A stretch of DNA of 64,000 bases from SW4 sp042466115 (GTDB lineage Bacteria > Pseudomonadota > Alphaproteobacteria > Rhodobacterales > Rhodobacteraceae). This document shows positions 33,692 to 41,961 of this stretch, piece after piece. The stretch's first letter is position 1; each line of letters begins with the position of its first letter. A model generated the notes under the pieces. That model had not been told where the DNA came from. It saw nothing but the letters and a program-made list of their open reading frames with translations, and searched no databases. Where the stretch lies: contig NZ_JAXHBQ010000001.1 in the NCBI RefSeq assembly GCF_042466115.1, positions 558,001 to 622,000 of the forward strand, in the 5' to 3' direction. The translations under genes were made by a program, and so were the position numbers.

Positions 33692-35851
33692 ATGCAAGAA
33701 CCGGCCATCACCCCCGAATTGATCGCAGCACATGGCTTGTCGGACGACGAATATGCCCGCATCCTCGAGATCATCGGACGCGAGCCGACCTTCACGGAAC
33801 TTGGCATCTTTTCGGCCATGTGGAACGAACACTGTTCCTACAAATCCTCGAAAAAGTGGCTGCGCACCCTGCCCACAACAGGCCCGCAAGTGATCTGCGG
33901 CCCTGGTGAAAACGCCGGTATCGTTGATATCGGCGACGGCCAATGCGTTGTTTTCAAAATGGAAAGCCACAATCACCCCAGCTACATCGAACCCTATCAG
34001 GGTGCGGCCACCGGCGTGGGCGGTATCCTGCGCGATGTGTTCACCATGGGCGCGCGCCCGATTGCAGCAATGAATTCGCTCTCGTTTGGCGAACCAAGCC
34101 ACCCGAAAACCCGCCAGCTTGTGCACGGCGTGGTCGAAGGTGTGGGCGGTTACGGCAACTGTTTCGGTGTGCCGACCGTGGGCGGCGAAGTGCGGTTCCA
34201 TTCTGCCTATAATGGCAACTGTCTCGTGAATGCCTTTGCCGCCGGCCTCGCGGATACGGACAAGATTTTCTATTCCGCCGCCTCCGGCGTGGGTATGCCC
34301 GTGGTTTACCTTGGCGCAAAAACCGGCCGTGACGGCGTTGGTGGCGCAACAATGGCCTCGGCCGAATTTGACGACACCATCGAGGAAAAACGCCCCACCG
34401 TTCAGGTCGGCGATCCCTTCACCGAAAAACGACTGATGGAAGCCACGCTGGAACTGATGGCGACAGGTGCTGTGATCTCGATCCAAGACATGGGCGCCGC
34501 GGGTCTGACCTGTTCTGCCGTTGAAATGGGTGACAAAGGCGGGCTGGGCGTCAAGCTGACCCTCGAAGACGTGCCACAACGCGAAGACAACATGACCGCC
34601 TATGAAATGATGCTGTCCGAAAGTCAGGAACGGATGCTGATGGTCCTCAAACCCGAACTTGAAGCCGAAGCCCGCGCCGTGTTCGAAAAATGGGACCTCG
34701 ATTTTGCCATCGTCGGTGAAACCATCGCCGAGGACCGCTTTATCGTCATGCACAACAACGTGGTCAAAGCCGATCTGCCATTGGCCACTCTGTCCGGCTC
34801 GGCCCCCGAATACGACCGGCCTTGGGTGGAAACGCCTGCCGCGCTCCCGCTGTCGGACGTGCCACAAGTTGACGCTATCGACGGGCTGCGCGCCCTGCTG
34901 GCCGCACCCAATTACGCCAGCAAGCACTGGGTTTACGAGCAATACGACAGCCAGGTCATGGCCGATACGCTGCGCACGCCGGGCCTTGGCGCCGGGATCG
35001 TGCGGGTGCACGGCACCGACAAATCCATCGCCTTTACCAGCGATGTGACGCCCCGCTACGTCAAGGCCAACCCCGAAATGGGCGGCGCACAGGCGGTGGC
35101 CGAGGCCTATCGCAACCTCACGGCGGTGGGCGCAACGCCGCTGGCCACCACCGACAACATGAACTTCGGCAATCCCGAAAAGCCCGAAATCATGGGGCAA
35201 TTCGTCGGCGCGATCAAAGGGATCGGCGCGGCCTGTATCGCCCTTGATATGCCAATCGTGTCGGGCAACGTCAGCCTTTATAATGAAACAGATGGCACCG
35301 GCATCCTGCCCACACCGACCATCGGCGCTGTGGGCCTGATCAAACACGCCGACGACCTGATCGCAGGCACCGTGCGCGAAGGCCATGTGGCGCTGCTAAT
35401 CGGCGAAACCCACGGCCACCTTGGGCAATCCGCCCTGCTCGCCGAAGTGTTCCACCGCGAAGACGGCGACGCGCCAACCGTCGATCTGGCAGCGGAAAAA
35501 CGCAACGGTGATTTCATCCGCGCCAACCACGGCCTGATCGATGTCTGCACCGATCTGTCGGACGGCGGCCTCGCCCTCGCCGCCTTTGAGCTGGCCGAAG
35601 CAGGCAACGTGGGTGTCACGCTGGACGATGACGCTACGCCGTTTTGCTTTGGCGAAGATCAGGCGCGCTACCTGATCGCCTGTTCATTCGACAAAGCAGA
35701 AGCCTTGATGGTCGCCGCCGGTCAGGCAGATGTGCCAATCACAACCGTTGGCCGCTTTACCGGTCACGATGTCCGCATCGGCCACAGCCACGCCCCCCTC
35801 GCCGAGCTTGCAACGCTTTACCGCACAGGATTTTTTGACGTGATCGGCTAA
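33692..35851 (+). CDS. purL: Phosphoribosylformylglycinamidine synthase subunit PurL
   Basis: ATP-dependent synthase of the fourth step of purine synthesis, using ammonia from PurQ through PurS. The 719 residues match the small, multi-subunit PurL. The signature motifs are FTELGIFSAMWNEHCSYKSSKKWL, VVFKMESHNHPS and DMGAAGLTCSAVEM. Neighbours purS and purQ are not in the window. A short repeated-looking motif follows the stop, then bolA. Confidence 0.97.
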   Translation: MQEPAITPELIAAHGLSDDEYARILEIIGREPTFTELGIFSAMWNEHCSYKSSKKWLRTLPTTGPQVICGPGENAGIVDIGDGQCVVFKMESHNHPSYIEPYQGAATGVGGILRDVFTMGARPIAAMNSLSFGEPSHPKTRQLVHGVVEGVGGYGNCFGVPTVGGEVRFHSAYNGNCLVNAFAAGLADTDKIFYSAASGVGMPVVYLGAKTGRDGVGGATMASAEFDDTIEEKRPTVQVGDPFTEKRLMEATLELMATGAVISIQDMGAAGLTCSAVEMGDKGGLGVKLTLEDVPQREDNMTAYEMMLSESQERMLMVLKPELEAEARAVFEKWDLDFAIVGETIAEDRFIVMHNNVVKADLPLATLSGSAPEYDRPWVETPAALPLSDVPQVDAIDGLRALLAAPNYASKHWVYEQYDSQVMADTLRTPGLGAGIVRVHGTDKSIAFTSDVTPRYVKANPEMGGAQAVAEAYRNLTAVGATPLATTDNMNFGNPEKPEIMGQFVGAIKGIGAACIALDMPIVSGNVSLYNETDGTGILPTPTIGAVGLIKHADDLIAGTVREGHVALLIGETHGHLGQSALLAEVFHREDGDAPTVDLAAEKRNGDFIRANHGLIDVCTDLSDGGLALAAFELAEAGNVGVTLDDDATPFCFGEDQARYLIACSFDKAEALMVAAGQADVPITTVGRFTGHDVRIGHSHAPLAELATLYRTGFFDVIG

Positions 35852-35854
35852 TCT

Positions 35855-35884
35855 CATCTTGCCATAAATATCCCCGCCGGAGGC
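35855..35884 (+). repeat. Short conserved intergenic motif after purL
   Basis: CATCTTGCCATAAATATCCCCGCCGGAGGCC-type sequence directly after the purL stop. Very similar strings occur in many Rhodobacteraceae intergenic regions, as I recall. Only this copy was noticed here. Its role is unknown; it has no strong hairpin of its own. Confidence 0.4.
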
Positions 35885-35964
35885 CAACCCCGTAAATAAC
35901 GGACGCCGCCGGTGGTTGCAGCCAGCCCGCCGCCGCCCTACATTTCAAAAAAACGAGGCCCCAC

Positions 35965-36201
35965 ATGGCAATCACCGCCCACGAGATTGAAACCCTGCTG
36001 CGCGCCAGCTTTCCTGACGCCAAAATCAATGTGCAGGGCGATGACGGCGCGCATTTCGCCGCCGAAGTGATCGACGAAAGCTTTCGCGGCAAAAACCGCG
36101 TGCAGCAACAACGCGCCGTCTATGCCGCACTCAAGGGCAAGATGGACGGCAGCAACGGCGAACTCCATGCATTGGCTTTGACGACGAAAGCCCCCGAATA
36201 A
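35965..36201 (+). CDS. bolA: BolA-family protein
   Basis: A 78-residue BolA/IbaG-type protein. BolA proteins bind monothiol glutaredoxins through a shared [2Fe-2S] cluster and can affect iron sensing and cell shape. The class II KH-like fold is visible as HEIETLLRASFPDAKINVQGDDGAHFAAEVIDESF, then RGKNRVQQQRAVYAALKGKM with a helix, and a final ELHALALTT strand containing the cluster-ligand-region His. It is followed by its expected partner, the CGFS glutaredoxin gene. Confidence 0.93.
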   Translation: MAITAHEIETLLRASFPDAKINVQGDDGAHFAAEVIDESFRGKNRVQQQRAVYAALKGKMDGSNGELHALALTTKAPE

Positions 36202-36204
36202 CGC

Positions 36205-36249
36205 CAAATCTTCATCGAAGATTTGCGCACAGAGTTTCGAGGAACTCTG
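36205..36249 (+). repeat. Two tandem hairpins between bolA and grxD
   Basis: Hairpin 1: CAAATCTTC and GAAGATTTG, a 9-bp perfect stem with loop ATC (36205-36225). Hairpin 2: CAGAGTT and AACTCTG, 7 bp with a six-base loop (36230-36249). Neither has a T-run, so neither is a standard terminator. They resemble a dispersed palindromic repeat. Confidence 0.6.
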
Positions 36250-36269
36250 CCACCCGAAAGGAAAACACC

Positions 36270-36632
36270 ATGACCACCGAAGCCCAGATCAAAGACACCG
36301 TCACAAACAACGATGTCGTGCTGTTCATGAAAGGCACCAAGGAAATGCCCCAGTGCGGGTTTTCATCCCGCGTGGCGGGCGTGTTGAACTTCATGGGCGT
36401 TGAATTTGCCGATGTGAACGTGCTGGCCGACGAAGCCCTGCGCCAGGGCATCAAGGATTATTCCGACTGGCCCACCGTGCCGCAGCTTTACGTCAAAGGC
36501 GAATTCGTCGGCGGCTGCGACATCGTCACGGAAATGACCCTCTCGGGCGAACTTGATACCCTTCTGGAAAAAGAGGGCGTCGCGTTCAACAAAGAAGCTG
36601 CCGACAAGATCCGCGAAGCCAACGCCGACTGA
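36270..36632 (+). CDS. grxD: Monothiol glutaredoxin Grx4
   Basis: A 120-residue CGFS-type glutaredoxin that carries and delivers [2Fe-2S] clusters. The active-site motif is Cys29 in EMPQCGFSSRVAG, with TVPQLYVKGEFVGGCDIV for glutathione binding. It follows bolA with a 68-base gap containing two hairpins; Grx4 and BolA form a heterodimer in known systems, so the pair is functionally coherent. Confidence 0.96.
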   Translation: MTTEAQIKDTVTNNDVVLFMKGTKEMPQCGFSSRVAGVLNFMGVEFADVNVLADEALRQGIKDYSDWPTVPQLYVKGEFVGGCDIVTEMTLSGELDTLLEKEGVAFNKEAADKIREANAD

Positions 36633-36633
36633 C

Positions 36634-36668
36634 AATAAAATACGGGCGGTTACCCCAATCACCGCCCG
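36634..36668 (-). terminator. Intrinsic terminator of zapA (minus strand)
   Basis: CGGGCGGT and ACCGCCCG make an 8-bp perfect stem with a ten-base loop, followed on the minus strand by TATTTTATT. It lies between the convergent grxD and zapA genes and mainly serves zapA. Confidence 0.82.
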
Positions 36669-36674
36669 ATGTGT

Positions 36675-37091
36675 TCAGTATTCGGCGCTGGAAGGTGCCT
36701 GCGCAAACCTGTCCTCGACCGTATCGGCCAAGGCTTCGGCGCGTGCGGCCAGTTCGGCCAGCGTGTCGGTGACTTCGGTGGGAACCACCGGCACCTCGAC
36801 GCGCACCGGATTGGGCGCGCCCTGCCCTTCGATCCGCTCCAGCTGCGCTTGCAGGTCCGCCGCCTGACGTTCGGCGTCGCGCACCTTGTCCTCTAGCGCC
36901 GCCGTTTTATCCGCCAGCAACAGCCCCGACATCAGCAACATCCGCGATTCCGGCATCCGTCCGATCTGGGTGGACAGGCTGGTCGCTTCGATATCCAGCA
37001 TATTTGCGGCGGTGTGCAGGAAGTGCTCCTCGCCCTCCTGACAGGCCACTTCAAACGTGCGGCCACCGATGGAAATTTCGACCTGTGGCAT
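36675..37091 (-). CDS. zapA: Cell division protein ZapA
   Basis: A 138-residue FtsZ-ring stabilising protein. The ZapA core is in PQVEISIGGRTFEVACQEGEEHFLHTAANMLD followed by a long coiled-coil helix (ALEDKVRDAERQAADLQAQLERI). The C-terminal 35 residues extend beyond the usual ZapA and are acidic. The start overlaps the stop of the coiled-coil gene upstream (TAATG). Confidence 0.9.
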   Translation of the reverse strand: MPQVEISIGGRTFEVACQEGEEHFLHTAANMLDIEATSLSTQIGRMPESRMLLMSGLLLADKTAALEDKVRDAERQAADLQAQLERIEGQGAPNPVRVEVPVVPTEVTDTLAELAARAEALADTVEDRFAQAPSSAEY

Positions 37092-37570
37092 TACGCGCCC
37101 TCCTCTGAAATCAGGGGCTTGAGTTCGTTGAGAACCGCATCCACCTCGGCGATGTCGGCCGCGCGCGAGGCGCGCAGGGCTTCCAACTCGGCCAGCATCG
37201 CCTTGTTGATCAAATGGGGTTCGGCGACACCTTCACTGGCGGCCTTGCGCAACTGATCGTTGATATCGCGCAATTCGGCGTTCACTTGGCGCAGGCGCTG
37301 CAAGTCGCGATCAGTCTGTTCGGCCGTCTTGCGATAGCCCTCGACCGCATCATTCATGCCGCTGATTTGTCCGTCCTGACGTTCCTTCAAGGCCGCCACC
37401 CGCGCTTCAAGCTGCGCATTGGCATCCTTTTCCTGCGCCAACTGGTCGCTCAGCTTGTCAATCTCGCCGGTGCCCGCCGCTGGGGCGGCAGCCCCGCCGC
37501 TTTCGACACCGCGTCGAATCCGGTCAAGCGCGGCTGAAATCCGCCCTTCAAGTTCGCCTATCTCACTCAT
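37091..37570 (-). CDS. Coiled-coil protein co-transcribed with zapA
   Basis: A 159-residue protein from ATG 37570 after a likely spurious leader. Most of it is heptad-patterned coiled coil (NAQLEARVAALKERQDGQISGM, DRDLQRLRQVNAELRDINDQLRKA). It has no membrane segment. Because it overlaps zapA by one base, a division-related role such as a ZapA partner is plausible, but I do not recognise the family by sequence. Confidence 0.78.
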   Translation of the reverse strand: MSEIGELEGRISAALDRIRRGVESGGAAAPAAGTGEIDKLSDQLAQEKDANAQLEARVAALKERQDGQISGMNDAVEGYRKTAEQTDRDLQRLRQVNAELRDINDQLRKAASEGVAEPHLINKAMLAELEALRASRAADIAEVDAVLNELKPLISEEGA

Positions 37571-37640
37571 ATGCCCGTCCCTCTTGTGGTCCGCTTGGCC
37601 AAAGGCGGCACGCGCGAACATCTTGCCGGCACTTGCACCA

Positions 37641-37669
37641 CTGCCAGGACTGGCACCACCAGATGGCAG
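37641..37669. repeat. Strong hairpin between the coiled-coil gene and tkt
   Basis: CTGCCA-gga-CTGG-caccac-CAG-a-TGGCAG-type nested inverted repeat: outer arms CTGCCA/TGGCAG and inner arms CTGG/CCAG, in a 266-base intergenic region between divergent genes. It could act on either strand. The remainder of 37571-37836 shows no gene. Confidence 0.5.
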
Positions 37670-37836
37670 TCAGGCCCGCAACATCACTGAAGCGTCTGCG
37701 AATCGCGCCGGTTGACGCAAAGCGTAAGCCATCCCCGCCCGCCTCGCAAATGCGCATATCCCTTCCAGAATAAGCCTTTAGCCTGCGACCTTGAAGCGAT
37801 GCACAAGCTGCGCTTGATCTTGGGGGGGTGCCTGCT

Positions 37837-39894
37837 ATGACCCTAGCAACATCACATGGCATAAGGACCGGCCCCTTGGATATTGACGCATTGCGCAAAG
37901 CGCACCCCGACCACTGGATGAAAGCCGCTGCCATCCGCACCCTGACACTTGATGCTGTCGCCGCTGCAAACTCCGGCCACTCCGGAATGCCCATGGGCAT
38001 GGCCGATGTTGCCACGGTCCTGTTTGAAAATCATTTGCGCTTTGATCCAAAGGCCCCGCTTTGGCCTGATCGCGACCGGTTCATCCTGTCGGCGGGCCAC
38101 GGGTCCATGCTGCTTTACTCGCTGCTGCACCTAACGGGTTACGCCGACATGACGCTGCAACAGCTCAAGGATTTCCGCCAGTGGGGCGCGATCACCGCGG
38201 GCCACCCCGAATACGGCCACGCCACAGGCGTTGAAACGACCACAGGCCCCTTGGGTCAGGGGCTTGCCAATGCGGTTGGTTTCGCCATCGCCGAAGAAAT
38301 TTTGCGCGCCCGTTTTGGCCCCAAGGCCATCAACCACCACACCTATGTCATGGCCGGTGACGGCTGCCTGATGGAAGGTGTCAGCCAAGAGGCCATCGGC
38401 CTTGCGGGCATGCAAAAACTGTCCAAGCTGGTCGTGTTCTTTGACGATAACAACATCACCATCGACGGCACCGTCGATCTGGCCGACATCACAGACCAGC
38501 CTGCCCGTTTCGCGGCTTCGGGCTGGCATGTGCAATCCATCGACGGGCACGACCCCGATGCGATCGACGCGGCCATCACCGCCGCCAAGGCCGATCCGCG
38601 CCCGTCAATGATTGCCTGCAAGACACATATCGCGCTGGGGCACGCCGCACAGGACACATCGAAAGGCCACGGCGCGCTGACCGACGCCGACCAGTTGCAA
38701 GCTGCCAAAGACGCCTATGGCTGGCCCCACGGCCCGTTTGAAATCCCTGCCGATGTGAAATCCCAGTGGGAAGCCATGGGCGCACGCGGTGCTGCGGCCC
38801 GCGCAGACTGGGAAGCAGGCTTTGCCAAATTGCCCAAGTCAAAGCAGGACGATTTCAACCGCGCCTTTGCACTTGACGCCCCAAAGAAACTGACAGCCAC
38901 GATCAAAGCCCTGAAAAAGCAGTTGAGCGAAAGCGCCCCGAAAATGGCCACACGGTCATCCTCGGAAAAGGCGCTGGAAGTGATCAACCCGATCATGCCG
39001 GAAACTGTCGGCGGTTCGGCCGATCTGACCGGATCGAACAACACCAAAACCGCCGATCTGGGCGTGTTCAACCCTGATAACCGCGCGGGCCGGTTTATCC
39101 ACTATGGCATCCGCGAACACGGTATGGCGGCGGCGATGAACGGTATGGTCCTGCATGGCGGCATTCGCCCCTATTCGGGCACCTTCATGTGTTTCACCGA
39201 TTACGCGCGCGGTGCGATGCGCCTGTCGGCGCTGATGGCCGTCCCCACGGTTTACGTCATGACGCATGACAGCATCGGGCTTGGCGAAGACGGACCAACA
39301 CACCAGCCGGTTGAACACCTTGCCATGCTGCGCGCGACACCCAACATGAACGTATTCCGCCCTGCGGACGCTGTTGAAGTGGCCGAAGCATGGGAATGCG
39401 CGCTGACCGCAAAAACAACGCCATCCGTGCTGGCGCTGTCACGGCAGGGCTTGCCGACCGTGCGTCATGATCACAAGAACAAGAACCTGACCGCCCAGGG
39501 CGCCTATGTGCTGGCTGATGCAACGGGCAAGCGTCAGGCGATCCTGATGGCGACCGGTTCGGAAGTGTCTGTGGCAATGGAAGCGCGCGATCTGCTCGAA
39601 GCCGAAGGGATCGGCGTGCGCGTGGTTTCCATGCCATGTTGGGAATTGTTCGCAGCGCAGGACGACAGCTATCGCAAGCGCGTCCTGCCTGGCGGCCCCG
39701 TGCGGGTCGCGATCGAGGCAGGCGTGCGCCTTGGCTGGGACAAATGGCTGCTGGGTGAACGGGGCCGCGAGGCCAAGGCCGGTTTCATCGGCATGGACGG
39801 CTTTGGCGCGTCAGCCCCTGCGCCCGAACTGTTTGCGCAATTCGGGATCACGGCGCAGGCAACAGCTGATAAGGTCAAAGCATTGCTTGGCTAA
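37837..39894 (+). CDS. tkt: Transketolase
   Basis: Thiamine-diphosphate enzyme of the pentose phosphate and Calvin pathways that moves two-carbon units between sugar phosphates. ATG 37837 has a GGGGGG site upstream and gives 685 residues. The ThDP motif is GDGCLMEGVSQEAIGLAGMQKLSKLVVFFDDNNI, with HSGMPMGMADVATVLF near the start and the C-terminal REHGMAAAMNGMVLHGG with the catalytic Glu. The next gene follows after 21 bases and may be co-transcribed. Confidence 0.96.
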   Translation: MTLATSHGIRTGPLDIDALRKAHPDHWMKAAAIRTLTLDAVAAANSGHSGMPMGMADVATVLFENHLRFDPKAPLWPDRDRFILSAGHGSMLLYSLLHLTGYADMTLQQLKDFRQWGAITAGHPEYGHATGVETTTGPLGQGLANAVGFAIAEEILRARFGPKAINHHTYVMAGDGCLMEGVSQEAIGLAGMQKLSKLVVFFDDNNITIDGTVDLADITDQPARFAASGWHVQSIDGHDPDAIDAAITAAKADPRPSMIACKTHIALGHAAQDTSKGHGALTDADQLQAAKDAYGWPHGPFEIPADVKSQWEAMGARGAAARADWEAGFAKLPKSKQDDFNRAFALDAPKKLTATIKALKKQLSESAPKMATRSSSEKALEVINPIMPETVGGSADLTGSNNTKTADLGVFNPDNRAGRFIHYGIREHGMAAAMNGMVLHGGIRPYSGTFMCFTDYARGAMRLSALMAVPTVYVMTHDSIGLGEDGPTHQPVEHLAMLRATPNMNVFRPADAVEVAEAWECALTAKTTPSVLALSRQGLPTVRHDHKNKNLTAQGAYVLADATGKRQAILMATGSEVSVAMEARDLLEAEGIGVRVVSMPCWELFAAQDDSYRKRVLPGGPVRVAIEAGVRLGWDKWLLGERGREAKAGFIGMDGFGASAPAPELFAQFGITAQATADKVKALLG

Positions 39895-39915
39895 GTCACA
39901 AAGGGGAACGAACCA

Positions 39916-40494
39916 ATGAAACTTGCGGCTTTCGTTCCCCTGATCCTGTTGGTGCTTGCCGCTTGTGGCGCACCGCCCCAACCGGTCAAAGGCGGCGGAC
40001 AACCCGTTTCCGCCGTCCCTGGCCCGCCCGAAGCGCAGGCCGATGCCTTTGCCGTGGCATTTCTGAACACCATCCAGGCCCAGTCATTCGCTGAACGGCG
40101 TGAACTGTGCGGCTTTTTCATTCTGCAACCCAACGGGCAAATCACCGCCACCCCGCCGCGCGGCGGCACATTCGCCAGTTGCGAAATGGATGCGCCGCGC
40201 CCCGGTTCAGGTATCTTTGCGTCCTATCACACCCATGGCGCATACGGGCCCGATTATGACAACGAGGTGCCCTCGGACATCGACTTGCTGTCGGACTGGG
40301 ATTTCGGATTGAACGGCTATGTGAGCACCCCAGGCGGGCGGGTCTGGCGCGTCGATTTCAGTGACCGCAACACCGTGCAGGTCTGCGGTCAGGGCTGCGT
40401 TCTGGTCGATCGCGGCTTTGTCCCCGAGGACGAGGCAGGCATCCGCCCCAGCTATACGTTGTCGCAATTGCGCACACGGGCAGATTCGTTTTGA
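39916..40494 (+). CDS. DUF4329-type lipoprotein with a JAMM-like metal motif
   Basis: A 192-residue protein with a lipoprotein signal (KLAAFVPLILLVLAAC, lipid-modified Cys17). The mature domain contains the residues of a JAMM/MPN metalloprotease in the right order: Glu63 in ERRELCGFFI, His105 and His107 in SYHTHGAYG, and Ser120-Asp123 in PSDIDL. DUF4329 domains are usually found at the ends of polymorphic toxins or Rhs proteins; here it stands alone as an envelope lipoprotein. Metal binding is a reading of the motif; the substrate is unknown. Confidence 0.72.
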   Translation: MKLAAFVPLILLVLAACGAPPQPVKGGGQPVSAVPGPPEAQADAFAVAFLNTIQAQSFAERRELCGFFILQPNGQITATPPRGGTFASCEMDAPRPGSGIFASYHTHGAYGPDYDNEVPSDIDLLSDWDFGLNGYVSTPGGRVWRVDFSDRNTVQVCGQGCVLVDRGFVPEDEAGIRPSYTLSQLRTRADSF

Positions 40495-40532
40495 CGCACC
40501 ACAGCCGCGAAATCCCAAGCCCCTGTCCAAAC

Positions 40533-40576
40533 TGTTAGCGCCAACGTGCTGCATTGCGGCACTGTTATCGCTAACG
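40533..40576 (+). promoter_or_regulatory. Two LacI-type operators upstream of the first gap gene
   Basis: TGTTAGCGCCAACG (40533-40546) and TGTTATCGCTAACG (40563-40576), near-palindromes of TGTTAGCGCTAACA, spaced 30 bases apart (about three helical turns). They match the style of sites bound by LacI-family central carbon regulators such as CceR. A third site lies before the second gap gene. Confidence 0.6.
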
Positions 40577-40666
40577 TATTGGCAAATATCACATTTTTCC
40601 TTGGTCCGGCCTGCCTGACCGCCTATACCGCCCCCAAAGTTCACACTGGGCAAGCGAGGGCATTTC

Positions 40667-41671
40667 ATGACGGTCACAGTTGGTATCAATGGGTTTGGCC
40701 GGATCGGCCGTTGCACGCTCGCACATATCTTTAAATCGGCGCGCAATGATGTGCAGGTCGTCAAGATCAACGCCACCGGCCCCGTGGAAACCAACGCGCA
40801 CCTGCTGCGCTATGACAGTGTCCATGGCCGCTTTGGTGGCACCGTCACCGTGCGTGACGGCGCGCTTGATCTGGGGCGCGGCCCGATTGACATGATGTCG
40901 ACCTATGAACCAACCGAACTGGACTGGGGTGGCGTCGATGTGGTGCTGGAATGCAGCGGCAAATTCAATGATGGGCAGCAATCAGCCGTGCATCTGGATC
41001 GCGGCGCGAAAAAAGTGCTGATCTCGGCCCCCGCGAAAAACGTGGACCGCACGGTTGTTTACGGCGTGAACCACCGCGATTTGCTGGCCGATGAACGGAT
41101 GATCAGCAACGGGTCCTGCACCACCAACTGTCTGGCCCCATTGGCCAAGGTATTGCATGACGCCATCGGGATTGAACGCGGCATCATGACCACGATCCAC
41201 AGCTATACGGGCGATCAGCCCACGCTGGACCGCCGCCACGATGATCTGTATCGCGCCCGCGCCGCCGCCATGGCGATGATCCCGACCAGCACAGGTGCCG
41301 CCAAGGCCCTGGGCGAAGTCCTGCCGGAACTGGCCGGACGGCTGGACGGCACCGCCATGCGCGTCCCCACGCCAAACGTCAGCGCTGTTGATCTGACTTT
41401 CGAAGCCTCAAAAGACGTGAGCGTGGCCGATGTGAACGCCGTTGTCGCCGAAGCCGCCGCCGGTCACATGGGCGCAGTCCTGTCCTATGATCCCGAACCC
41501 AAGGTCAGCATTGATTTCAACCACACCCCCTATTCCACCATCTTTGCCCCCGACCAGACCAAAGTCGTCGGCGGGCGCACGGTGCGGGTGCTGGCATGGT
41601 ATGACAATGAATGGGGTTTCAGCGCGCGCATGGCCGATGTGGCCGGTGCCATGGGCCGCTTGATGCACTAA
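40667..41671 (+). CDS. gap: Glyceraldehyde-3-phosphate dehydrogenase, first copy (probably NADP-preferring)
   Basis: Type I GAPDH of 334 residues. The Rossmann start is GINGFGRIGRC, and the catalytic Cys151 is in SNGSCTTNCLAP with HSYTGDQ further on. At the position that normally carries an Asp to bind the NAD ribose, this copy has Ala36 (VKINATGPVETNAHL); the second copy has Asp36. In the GapA/GapB pairs of other bacteria this change goes with NADP use and a gluconeogenic role, so NADP preference is inferred here. The two upstream operators suggest carbon-dependent control. Confidence 0.94.
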   Translation: MTVTVGINGFGRIGRCTLAHIFKSARNDVQVVKINATGPVETNAHLLRYDSVHGRFGGTVTVRDGALDLGRGPIDMMSTYEPTELDWGGVDVVLECSGKFNDGQQSAVHLDRGAKKVLISAPAKNVDRTVVYGVNHRDLLADERMISNGSCTTNCLAPLAKVLHDAIGIERGIMTTIHSYTGDQPTLDRRHDDLYRARAAAMAMIPTSTGAAKALGEVLPELAGRLDGTAMRVPTPNVSAVDLTFEASKDVSVADVNAVVAEAAAGHMGAVLSYDPEPKVSIDFNHTPYSTIFAPDQTKVVGGRTVRVLAWYDNEWGFSARMADVAGAMGRLMH

Positions 41672-41709
41672 CCTTTGCCAATCTGCGGCGGCGCGGCTAA
41701 CACTGCGCT

Positions 41710-41853
41710 ATGACCAACAAAATCGCCATTTGGCTTGCCCTTCTGCTTATCGCCTTCTTTGTGCTGGACCATTACGTGTTCGGCATCGGGGCTGGCCTGT
41801 TTCTGTTGCGAGAATTTGCCGCCCTGATCGAATACGTTGCCTTCTGGCGCTAG
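41710..41853 (+). CDS. Small single-helix membrane protein between the gap genes
   Basis: A 47-residue open frame with ATG 41710 and TAG 41853, too short for usual gene calling. It reads TNKIAIWLALLLIAFFVLDHYVFGIGAGLFLLREFAALIEYVAFWR, a hydrophobic first half with one membrane helix and an amphipathic second half. Codon use is normal for the genome, and the frame lies between two genes with a plausible start. I remember similar small proteins between gap genes in Rhodobacteraceae, often unnamed. The function is unknown. Confidence 0.65.
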   Translation: MTNKIAIWLALLLIAFFVLDHYVFGIGAGLFLLREFAALIEYVAFWR

Positions 41854-41895
41854 ACTTGCGTTGATCTGCGGTTGACCTTTGGCGTAAAATGGCGA

Positions 41896-41909
41896 TGTTA
41901 GCGCCAACA
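41896..41909 (+). promoter_or_regulatory. LacI-type operator upstream of the second gap gene
   Basis: TGTTAGCGCCAACA, matching the two sites upstream of the first gap gene. It lies 53 bases before the ATG of gap 2. Shared operators would let one carbon regulator control both GAPDHs. Confidence 0.6.
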
Positions 41910-41961
41910 GTCCGGCCACACCGGCGTGGACATTCCAGTTTCGCAAAGCGAGGGCAGACCC

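Noticed and set aside
36633..36674. 6S RNA directly downstream of zapA
   Set aside because: Only 42 bases lie between zapA and grxD and they are a terminator hairpin, too short for 6S RNA.
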